Positions 1-11,200 of a stretch of 64,000 bases of DNA are shown here, one piece after another. Source of the stretch: Rotaria sordida. Its lineage: Eukaryota > Rotifera > Eurotatoria > Philodinida > Philodinidae. The translations under genes were made by a program, and so were the position numbers. The notes beneath the pieces are model-generated. The model saw nothing but the letters and a program-made list of their open reading frames with translations. It did not search any database and had not been told where the DNA came from. Positions within the stretch are counted from its first letter, which is position 1. Every line of letters starts with the position of its first letter. Location of the stretch: assembly GCA_905250125.1 (NCBI GenBank), contig CAJNOL010001190.1, positions 1 through 64,000 on the forward strand, in the 5' to 3' direction.

Positions 1-1746
1 AATATTTTGATGAAGAATAAAAGTGCCATCAAAAGAATATTATAGGCATCCAGATAAATTTGTTTGAATAGGAAATCAAGTAGTATATAGAAAATCTTTC
101 AAAATTTTATGAAAACCTTTTCGAAAGATAATCTTTTTTTTCGTAGAATAAAGTAGAGGCTTTGATCTATCGAATAGTATAATGAGAGCCAAGAAAATGT
201 TTTTTTTCATCTTTGTGAAATCTGCTTTATAAGATAGATATTACAGGGTGTTCAAATAATTATTTTACATACTGTAGGTCTTTTTATTATTGTGTGATCG
301 TGAATATGCTGAAAATAATCGAATAAAAATGGTCGAAATACCCAATGAAAAAGTATAAATCAGTAGTATTGCTTCACCTACTCACATACCTCCATAGCTG
401 AAATACCACACATAATCTTGATACTCATAGCCGCTCCTGCATATACACAATGCTTCTGTACATAGACCGATGTTCTACTATATGCATGTGTCTATATCAC
501 ACATACTCTGTATGCCACGATGAGATTCCCAATCGAACATTTTTTTTTTTGAAAGGTCAGATTTTGAATGTCATTCAAATACATCAACCAATGATTAAAA
601 GATCGTCGATAGGGAATGCTAGAAATAGGTAATAAATGCCTTATTTTGCCCTGCATCTACATTGTACAAAAGGAAAAGCATCTTGAGATATGACTTATTT
701 CGTTTCAGTTCGTCCACACTAGCTCAGAAAAGATGTTTCAAGCAGTCTTAATGTGTTCTGTTGCAGTTCACGTACAACACAATCAGGAAAAAATTATTAT
801 TTTGATTATTTATTTATTTGTTTTTCTACATCATATTGCACTATAAAAGTAAAATAGAAAAAAAAAATAAAAACGTGTAAAAATCCAATTCGGTTTGTTC
901 AAAATTTGTATCGAAAACTTGCCAGATCTAGGCAAAAAAACCGCACTAAATCGTTTAATAACCTTTTGAAGTCAAATGGAAGGAAACATATGCAATTTTA
1001 TTTAAAAATACGAAAGAAATTATCAAAATTTCTGTAATTTACATAAGTTCAAAACTCACAAAGCAGCCATTTTTAGAGCATGGAATTACCGGAATCGTAA
1101 AACTTGTAGCAAATCTGAATATGGTTGAACTTCTACAGACTATTAGAGCGACAAAACAATCTTTTACGTTGTAACAAAAAAAAGCGTCCTTGAGTATAAA
1201 AAATCCACCTGTATTATTTTTCACCTCAAACCATGAAATGACAAGAGTACAGACAAAGATAACAACTTATAAGTCATAAAAACAATGCGTATCTTCTCAC
1301 CATCGAATCTTCAGTATATGTTTACTTACTATAAAAGAGTCGACAATATCGGCTTGGTTCATTTTAATTCACTCACAATAATGTAAAAGAAGTTTTTTTG
1401 AGAATGTGAAAAGTTAGTTGAACTGCGTAACCGAACAGATTTTGGTCCCTACCAACTGTTTCACTTATCTTTCTGGAATGCATATCAGAGAACGTAATTC
1501 ACATAGAGTACAGACTTCAAAAAACCGACTTCTCATATTGACATTTCCATGTAAGTGAAATAAACTCGCTTTCAAGTTATGGCAAACTCATTCCGGACTA
1601 TAGGCGACTAACTATAAAAATATTGTTTTTAGCTATTGAAAAACGTGTGACTATGTATCTGAATAGTTTCACATTGTTATCCTGCAAGAGAACGATAAAG
1701 ATCTTTCTTCTGATTTTTCTCTCTTTTCCAGTTCTTACTGTTTACA
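1..1746. other. Gene-free AT-rich stretch
   Basis: I find no convincing coding exon here. Open frames are short and lack family features or splice-consistent continuation. A sequence beginning tacagggtgttcaa at about 243 resembles one end of TA-flanked Tc1/mariner-type MITEs, but I could not find the matching opposite end nearby, so it may be a solo remnant. The last 25 bases hold the splice acceptor described separately. Confidence 0.6.
1715..1746 (+). promoter_or_regulatory. Splice acceptor just upstream of SDR start (5'UTR or trans-splice)
   Basis: A strong pyrimidine tract ends in AG at 1730-1731, only 15 nt before the ATG at 1747. No upstream coding exon fits it. It is therefore either the 3' end of a 5'UTR intron or a spliced-leader acceptor. 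Bdelloid rotifers are known to trans-splice leaders. The sequence shows the acceptor; the trans-splicing reading is inference. Confidence 0.4.
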
Positions 1747-2628
1747 ATGTCTCGCAATGCTCTCGTTACTGGTGCTGCTCGAGGAATTGGACGTGCCATT
1801 GCTCTCCATCTTGCTAGAGATGGTCTTAATGTTGCTGTGAACGATATCAAAAGAAGTTCTTCAGGTCTCAACAAGGTTCACCAAGAAATCGAAAAAATGG
1901 GTCGAAAATCTGTCGCTATAACTGCTGATGTTTCTGTTGATAAAGAGGTCGAAACCATGATGCAAAATGCTGCAAAAGAACTAGGAAGTTTGGATGTAAG
2001 CATCTCTTTTTTTCGATTTTTTCATCTTTTTTCTAGCTAATAATATAGGTGGTAGTTGCTAATGCAGGAATTGCCCAAGTGAAACCAATCGTTGATATTA
2101 CTACAGAAGATTGGGATAAGATATTTGCAGTCAACACACGTGGTGTGTTTCTTTGATACAAAGAAGCTGCTAAAGTCATGATTGCACAAGGTACAGGAGG
2201 AAAAATCATCGGTGCTTGCAGTATAGTCGGATACACATCAGGTCCAATGGTGAGCCATTATGCTGCCAGTAAATGGGGTGTGCGTGGTCTGACACAAGCT
2301 GCTGCTATGGAATTGGCCAAACATAAGATTACAGTCAATGCTTACTGCCCAGGTATGTTTCATACCATTTTTTTTTGAAATACAATCCTAATGATCAAAA
2401 CAGGAGTTGTCAAAACTGCCATGACGGATATGGCTGATGAAGAATTGACAAAAATCCAAGGAAAGCAAAAGGGAGACATGTTCAAATCTTACGAAAACGA
2501 GAAGATAGCTCTTGGCCGAATATGCAAGCCGGAAGATATTGCAAGTTTAGTGTCGTATTTGGCTAGTCAAGACTGATTATATGACTGGACAGAGTATTAT
2601 CATTGATGGAGGGATCGTGTTTTCTTGA
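1747..2628 (+). pseudogene. Short-chain dehydrogenase/reductase (diacetyl/acetoin reductase type), broken
   Basis: Three exons (1747-1995, 2049-2352, 2404-2628) with 53 and 51 nt GT-AG introns encode a classical SDR of about 258 residues. Visible motifs are the cofactor loop TGAARGIG near residues 8-15, the NAG motif at the start of exon 2, a catalytic Ser in [14 protein letters not shown] (Tyr/Lys pair), CPG after the active site, and a C-terminal tail TGQSIIIDGG. The closest family I recognise is the (S)-acetoin-forming diacetyl reductase/BudC group, which reduces diketones with NAD(P)H in the cytosol. Two lesions break it: an in-frame TGA at 2154-2156, where the family usually has Cys, and a frameshift at 2574 that shifts the DYMTGQ tail out of frame. 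Recent decay is likely, since all else is intact. Sequencing error is possible but would need two events. Confidence 0.8.
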
Positions 2629-5296
2629 TTTCAAGTTATATCAACTTTAAAAAAGGACTTTACCCATATATGTCTTGTATCAGAATTTTTCATTATCCGA
2701 TCTTAATAAAAAGAGAGAGAAAGAAAATTGATCAACAGTTGTGAACTTTAGACAAAAATATCGTATAATCAGAACTTACAAAGCTGTAATAACAAAAACA
2801 CTTATATTCTAAAAAAACTACATGATATTTTTCAAAATATCATATCTTCGTGCAATCAACACCATAGCAAAGAGAAAATTGCAGTTGCCAACATAACATG
2901 ATTATTTCTAAACGGATTGAAATAGGCATAAATCTCGTCTGCATTGAACTAGGACAAAAATTCCATCGAAATTTTTATAAAACTCTTGTACCAGATGTCC
3001 TCAACAACTATACAGAATATTCTTGTGCAACAAAAATTGATCTTACTCCGTTCTGATGTACGAGCGCCTCTAGATGTAGATATGAGTATCAGTGGTGGTG
3101 TGGGTGTGTGGATCTTCTTTTCACACACATCTACATCCAAAACTTAGCATTTATAAACTATTCTGTGACTGTTTTTCATGTATTCATCTGCAAGTTACGT
3201 TTTCTCGTCCCATATGATAAAAACCGGCGGTTTACTACGATTTTATTGGTTCGGTTATCGGCTTCCATTGCTACAATTAACTGTGGTAAATTGCCGATTT
3301 TGATAAATGCTGCGATTTACCTCGGAAAATGATCCGATTTCTGTGACACGGAGTATTTATCTATCGACTGTAAATGAACCGATGTATTCTTTACTGTGCA
3401 TCACTAAGAGGTTTTCCTATTTTAACAACACGAATGAAACGTGGAAATTATAATCAGTTTTATTGAACATATTTTTATGAAATATACACGGTTTCGAATT
3501 AAAAGTATATTTTTGCAAGTTCCATAATAAAGTAAACCGATCGAATGTTGAAATTGTTATAACTATCAACTCTAGTTTTAACTTTTGACCATAGTTACAA
3601 TCTTAAATCTTATCGGGAACTAGTTTGATTATAGTCACTAATCAATACAATTTTCAATATTGTTCAAGACTTGAGACTAATTAAAACTACGTATTAGTCA
3701 TATCCATGCCATAAATAAGATAGGCTTACATCATGCATTAACAGTCAAATCTGCTCTTGTTGCTTTGATTTCTTTATTCTTTTGTTTTTCTTTTCACGTT
3801 TATCGATATAATAACGCAAAACAACGAGAATCACAGAACAATATACGTGCTGATGAAAGTAGTGGTGGACGTATAAGAATGAACAGAGAATAAGCTGATA
3901 TAGTTATTTTTTGTTCAATTAAAATATACATGATTATACTAATAGGAAGCGTGATCTAAATTTCCTTACAACATATATTGAAGATAATGGTCATTTTAGA
4001 GAATAAGAAATAGAATATAGTAGTTGCAGTTCTTAAATACTATTCGTCAGCTACTCACATTTTAAAGATCATTATTGATCATATCACGAAAAATATATAG
4101 TGTCACATATGTGCATTCGTGTTCGACATATAACTACAAGAAAGCACAACTTGCAGATGAATGTATGAAAAAATATTCAGAGAATAATCTTTATATACTA
4201 AGTTTCTAAAGTAAAGAACAATCCGTGATACTCATTGAGTGCATGGTCAGTATGTGGATCGTCTCTTGCGTGCAACATCTCGTATGAAGTTTTATCTACC
4301 AGAATTAGTATTTTTCCAATGGTCTAAATACTTTTACAAAATTAATTATTTTGTTATCATCATTATTTACATCTGCCCTGAGAATAGTATGATGATTTTA
4401 ATTTTTGAAAATTATCAATAATTAATAATGCTAAGAAAAAAGGATCATATAATTCAACATCTAAAAGATATCTTTACTTCATGAAATTATATTGATTAGT
4501 AAATACATCAGAGAAGATTAGTTTTATCAAAAGATATAGTCTTGGACAAACGTAGCTGCTCTCTTCTCCATAAAATGCTACTATACTTTGTGATATTGAA
4601 TTGATATATTCGATGCATACATATGATAATAAATCTGAACCATAAGCACCAACTCGTTCTCCATTGATTCACATGTACTGAAGTTATGATTCCGATATCA
4701 TCTTCTTTTTGTGATCACTTTAAATTTTATTACAAAATTTCTCATGAAACAACAAGTCTGTTCTAAAAGTTTTAGAGCTGCACCACTGAATGAAGCCGAA
4801 TTAGCACTACGGCATGAATACACTATCTCAAGGAGCACTCATTACTAAGATCTTGATTCTGTGTCACAGGCTTTGGTAATAATGAAGTAGATATATGATA
4901 CAACCTTTAACAAAAACTTTTGAGTACATATTCTCGCTAGAAAGTGTGCAGTTTCAATAAACTATTCACTGATTTACTTGACATATCTATACTATATGTG
5001 TCAATCATAACTGCAGTACATGTAAACCGATGGGAAATGGATTAGGGCTTGTGATCAGAGTTTATTGTCGCATGCATGCATTCAAAATATCAGTTCAATA
5101 CCATAAAGAATGGTAATACTTCATGGAGGGAGGAAGAGTGGCAACGACTTTTGTCTAGGAAAATAATCCACGGTACGCAAAAAGAACAAAATAGTCATTT
5201 TGATATAGGCCATATTGTCTTTTAATAATAAACTATTTTGTACAACCATTATCGAATCAAATGTATCTTTCTTATTAACTATTTGTAGTCGAACAT
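2629..5296. other. Intergenic, no gene seen
   Basis: This lies between the broken SDR gene and the 3' end of the MCTP gene on the other strand. Frames are short and stop-rich, and I recognise no protein family. It contains the CGG/CCG-rich dispersed repeat at about 3205-3345 and a small self-complementary stretch near 2823-2842. Nothing else is supported. Confidence 0.6.
3205..3345. repeat. Diverged dispersed repeat (copy 1), shared with 48310-48425
   Basis: A GC-richer patch in AT-rich DNA starts with ataaaaaccggcggttta and continues with ggttcggttatcggctt. The same order of words, with substitutions (aaaaccgcggttttac, then ggtccggttaccagct, then tataatttacc), occurs at 48310-48425 inside an RSPH10B intron. 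The shared word order over about 90 nt shows common descent; the type of element is unknown. Confidence 0.55.
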
Positions 5297-8200
5297 TTAT
5301 TGTTTTTTTTGTGTTGATAAAGGAGAAGGAACTTTAAGTTCTCGATATCGTATCTAAATTAAAAAGACAAGAAAAAAAAATATATTTCTCTCGTTCTAAA
5401 AAAAAACAAAAAAAGAATTACTAACTAGTTCAGGATCAGAAGGTAATCGTGACATAAAATCAGCCAATTCATTATTAGGAACATAATCTTTAGGTTTACC
5501 AAGTCGTTTTGTAAATTCTCTAATGATAACTGCAAGAATTAAATATCGAAGTGGAATATAATAGAGTCCTATTGCCACAAATATAAGTAGAATAATAAAG
5601 AGAATTGATAACCAAGGAACAGCGAAATTAAATAAACTAAAAATACAAAAGAATATTTTTATGAATAAATATTATACTAAAACTTTTCTATTACTTTCTA
5701 ATCCGTTCTAATGTTGAAGCAGTAGCATCTATATAACCTTGTATTTCAATAAGTGTCTCCTGAATTGTACGTATAACATTAGTAAATGATATCTTCTGTT
5801 CCTTAAAAAAAAAAAAAACAATTTATTTTTGAAATTTTTATATTAATTTACTTTTGTATTAATATCACTATCTAGGATTTCTTCATCTATAAGATCTGTT
5901 TGTACAATGGCTGATACTGTTTCATTATCTATATTTGCATGAGATTTTTCAAGATAACGTCGACGATATCCTATAATAACATTTCGTGCCAATAAGAACA
6001 AAAGTAAAGAAGGTAACATATATAATTCAAAATTCCAAATAAGAATAAGAGTTACCTAAAATTTTTATTATTATAAATAATATTTTGATAATTATTTTCT
6101 TACCATTAAAACTGAAAAACTCAATCGTGGATTTTCCCATCGAAAACTATAATCAATAAATTTTACTACATTAATGACACCTTTTAGCATATTTTGAATA
6201 CGTATTAAATGTTGTTTTATGGCCTTAAAAATGAATAAACATCAAAATAAGAAAGCTGTTAGCACAATCCCTACGAGTTTTCTTCATCACCCTTTTACTT
6301 AATCCTCATCGTCATAGTTGAGTGATTACATTGTTGGGCACGTGTCTACTGGCCATGAAATTACCCTGCACAAGTCACTAACAGATGTTTGTCTCGGATC
6401 ACCCGCTCGATAGCATTTTGACTAAGTTGTGACATACATCTGCCTTTGTGGCTAGTTGTATGTACGAGGAGTTCAAGCAATTGAGTGCAAGAACTCTGCG
6501 TCAGATCACCTCTATGTCCAGAGCTACGATTAGTATTAGTAGTAGGGAAGATGTCGGGTTATTGAGTTTTCAACTACATAGTAGTCTATATCGTAAGATA
6601 GAAGTAATCTTCCTACGTCTGTCACGATTTGTGAATGGAAGGGGCATAGGCAATGAAATGTTTTGATTCTAAGGTAGGCTTAACATTTTTTTATAAGGTT
6701 CTCATCTGGAAGTTAAAAATGAGTGAAGACGAGTTTTTGAATGTCACTTGGATGAAATATAGTTAATGTCTCTTCTATAGAACCCACATTGTGCAAAGTG
6801 TAACAATGATGAAGATCAGAAAAAAAATTCGTAACTTACATAAAAAAAAACCACGCATATGAAGAAAAATGCGAATATTTATGTTCATCTAAATGTTCTT
6901 TAATAAGCATGTAATCTCAGTCGCTGAAGGTGAAGGAAAATATTAACAGATGCTAGCAAGTCTGCTTAATTAAGAAAGTATTACTATTAGCCACCGGACG
7001 TGGCACAAAAAATATTATTGGTTGTTCAAATTGATTAATCTGATGGAAGGAGAAAAGTGTTTGAGCCTACTGTAGCCTACAATTGAGTAAATCTAGGGTA
7101 GACCTTTGCTTTTTCGAGCCTTGCGGTTCCACCGCCTATGTTTATTGCACATGAGTTAGTAGTAAATAAAATGTGAATTGATATTTGTTAGATAACAATG
7201 AAAATCAAACAGTAATAGAAAATTTTTACGATAATTAGAGCCTATCTAAGCCTTTAACTATTCAATATAAGGTGGACTCGAGCCTACCCAGACCCCATGG
7301 CTTCATTATCTATGGACGGAGGAAGTACAAGTTTCTACCCGTATTCTTTAGCACTCCTTTTTAGACAGTGTTTGACAAAAGAAGAATTTATATTATTAAC
7401 TATACATACAATGGGATTAAATTTTTCATTATTTTGATAATATGATTGTTGTCTTGGATTAAATGTTCGAATGACTGCTTTAAGCTAAAATTACAAAAAA
7501 AGAAACAAACAAAGAAACAATAAAATAAATAAAATTTTCTTTCAGAAAAATTTTTTGTACATTTGTATAAATAAATGTTGCTTCTATTTCAATAGCACCT
7601 TTAACAGGTAATATACATTTTCGATCTTTTAATGCCATCCATTTCTTTTCACCATTTTTTATCTTCAAAAAACAAAAATTCAATAAATCAAAATCGAAAA
7701 AAAAATAATAATAATTTTTCTTTACAACTAATAATGGTATTACAACTTTTCCAATAAATTCATTATTTTTATTTGTATCTTCATCATAAATTGTTAATTG
7801 AAGTACAGAATGAATATCTTGTACAGGCATAACAAATGATTTATTCCAGATAGGATCAAGTGTTTTATGCATTGTATGTGTACGTAAACGATTTGAATCA
7901 AGTTCAACAATGCAAAATGGATCTGATTTACCACCTATATCTTTAGAACTAAGATCACGTGCTTGATAAACTAAATTTTTTTTTTGTTTTTTTTTTTTAA
8001 TAAAGAAAAGTTTAAAATAATAATAAAGAAAAATAACTTCGTTTACTTTTGATTTCAAGTTTGCCAACATCAAATATTGTAGCTATTGATCGAAGTGTAG
8101 AAAAAAAATTCTATGAAATAAATATAATTAATTAATTTTTCTTTTTTATGTTACAAACATAATGTTCAATATCTTCATCAGATAATTTTGATGGAATAAA

Positions 8201-11200
8201 ATCAAGAGCAACATTAGTTGAACTTTCACTATCATTAGTTACTTCTTGTAATGCTGTTGTGACTGTTATTGTTACAAATAAATCAATTATACCAGCACCA
8301 TCTTCAAGATCAACTGGTATTAGATGTGTTCGTTCTTCATCTAAATGAGCTAGATTACAAATTCCTCTAAAAAGAAAAATTAGATAAAATATGAATAAAA
8401 ATATTTCTTTTATTTATTTACCGGCCTATAAAATTTGCTGTAACATTAGTATCATCGAAAACGGTTAATTCTAATGGTGGAAGTTCACTAAGAGTTGTAT
8501 CATACATAAATGATTGATACCATTCAGGATTACAAGTAGATTTTATTGTCTAAACAATAATTAAATGTATAGGAAAATACAATTTTCAAGAGATAAGTTT
8601 AATAATAACGAAACATGTTGGATTCCGATTTGATTACGGATCTATATTAAAGCTCATATCAGAATCTGAACTATGAAATTGCTCAGTAGCTAAGAACTTA
8701 ATGCGAAAAGAAAAATGAGTTGGCAACTTTTAAAATACACATTCTTAAGGCATCAAAAAGAAATCATAGGTCTGAATAGTCCCAACTTTCAACTTCTTTT
8801 ACATTGTAATTCTTTTTCTTTTATTTTCAAATGAAAAATGATTACTAGAATCCTGAACAATAAGTCCTGTAAACTACTAACGGATGAGCGAAAAGTTTTT
8901 AGACAAGATGTTTGTTTATTTTTGATCCACTAGAAAATATTTTCAATAAGTTATAAGCTATCAGTCAGGACCAGAGTTTTGTGCTTCTTTTGAATATAGT
9001 CTTGGAAATTTTTCTTTCAATTTTTGTTCAAGACTAGTGAGAAACTTTTTCAAAGATTCGAAAAATTATTTTTAATTGTTTATCCTATAAGTCCTTTTTC
9101 GAACATACTAAAAATTGTTGGAGTTGATAGTTTTGTACAGTAGACACTTCTCTACAAAATGTGATATTAAACTAAGCTGTAGTTTTTAATCAGGTGAATC
9201 TATAAACATTTTTTCAAGAACTTCTTTCACATTAAAATGATTGTCAATTTTTCAAAAATGAGTATCTCATGTTGAATCTACAGACAGGTCTTTGTGAGAC
9301 TAGCAAAAACTCAAAAATGATTCGTCTTCATGAACCTTTGTCTATGTTTGGTTAACCAAATTTTTATATTCATTTTTAGGTACTTCTCGAAAATCTTGTT
9401 TATGGATAGGTCTAATACTTCTTAGAATATCTTAAAAGTTTCCGTCGAAAAGAAATGTTTCTTCATCAAGGTATTGAATTTCGAAAAATAACCCTTAGAT
9501 CACAAAAAATTATGTTCACTTGAAAATTCGATAACTCGATGAAAGAACATTCTTTTCGACTGAAACTTTCAAAATATTCTAAGAATCATTAGATCTATCT
9601 ATGGCGACAAAGACCTATGACAACAAACCATTTTAGACTTTTGTTATTCTCACTGAGACTTGCCCTGTGAATCCAACATGAACTCAAACGATTGTTGTCA
9701 TTTAGAATAGTTTCCTCGTAAGTAAGTAGTTAATAATGAAAATCTTCTTTTGTTTTTTCATGTATCTTACTTGTGTTCGATATTTTTTATTGTTATCAAA
9801 TTTAAGTTTAATATACGGATTACAAGCTTTATTAATACGAGCTGATTTTAAATTTCGTCCTTGAATTATAAAAACATCAATTGTACGTCGAGGTTGTATA
9901 ATTGGATTATTTGATTTTGAACGACTACCAATAAATGATCGTTTTTGAGAACGTTTTGCCAATGTACGAAGAACCTTTATTTAAATATGAAAAAGAAATT
10001 TTTATGAAATTTTTATGTTTTTTTACTTGATCACGAAATTTAATTGGTTTTGGTGTTATTATAATACTAATTTTAATTATACCAATTTTTCCATCACGTC
10101 TTCGTTCATTTTCTAATTCAAGTGTTGCAGCATATAATTTATCTAATGGTAATTTATATAAATCAATTTTTGTTGTACCCATTGAATCATCACCTCCAAT
10201 AATATCATGATCAAATATATTAAAATAAATTGGAATATTTAAATCATGTACAAAAAATGTAAATTTTTCATTCCACACTGGATTTAAATTTTTTGATATA
10301 ATATTTGTTATATATTTTTCTTCATTACCATATAATACTTTAATATATGGATCACTTGAACCACTAATATCTTTAGCAGCTAAATCTCTTCCTCTTTCAA
10401 TACAAATTTCAGTCCAATAAACTTGTTCAATATTACTATTATTGATTGATGATGTATTTGTTAAAATTGATGGAAGTGATGGTGGTATAGTTATAACATT
10501 ACGTGCATATCGTGTTAATTCTTCTTTGAATTTATGTAAATTCGATCGACTTGAACTTAATTTTTGATTAATTTCATTTGTTTGTGTTGAATTTTGTTGT
10601 CTTTCATCTTCAATTGTCACATTTAAAGAGTCATTTAATATCGTCGCCTGTTCAGAATCATCTTGAATAGTTGTATTAACAATAGGAGATAATTGTGAAG
10701 ATGAATCAATTTCATTTGTCGTTAAATTTTGGTTCTCTTCATTTGTAGATAATGATTTTATCTCCTAGAAAAAACAAATCACCCTGACACAAGCACAAAT
10801 ATTTCATGACAACATCGTTCTTATGTGTATTCAGTAGTTTATTCAAAAATACAATAGAACTTTTATAATTGGCAAGCATGAATCATTTTAAAAAGAGGTA
10901 ATTTTTGCTCTCGTCAATTGATTTTTATACCTCGAAAAATATAAACTTTTAGAGCAGACCAGCAGTATGTACATTGAAAATGCAATAGATGATTAATTAT
11001 AACAGAAACTATCTACTTTTATCAACTCTTGATTAGAACATGTAAAAAAAAGCCAGCGAACGAAAGGAATAGAGACTCATGATCACATTCTCGAGTTTAT
11101 ATTGATTTGTTTTTTTCCTATTCAACTTTCTGCTACTTGATGGTCTAATGTCATTTTTTTTATTGATGAGAAAATGAAAATGTCTAGATTTGTACAATTT

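Noticed and set aside
2154..2156. Possible selenocysteine TGA in the SDR gene (Cys position)
   Set aside because: SDRs of this type are not known selenoproteins, I see no SECIS-like hairpin, and the gene has a second independent frameshift.
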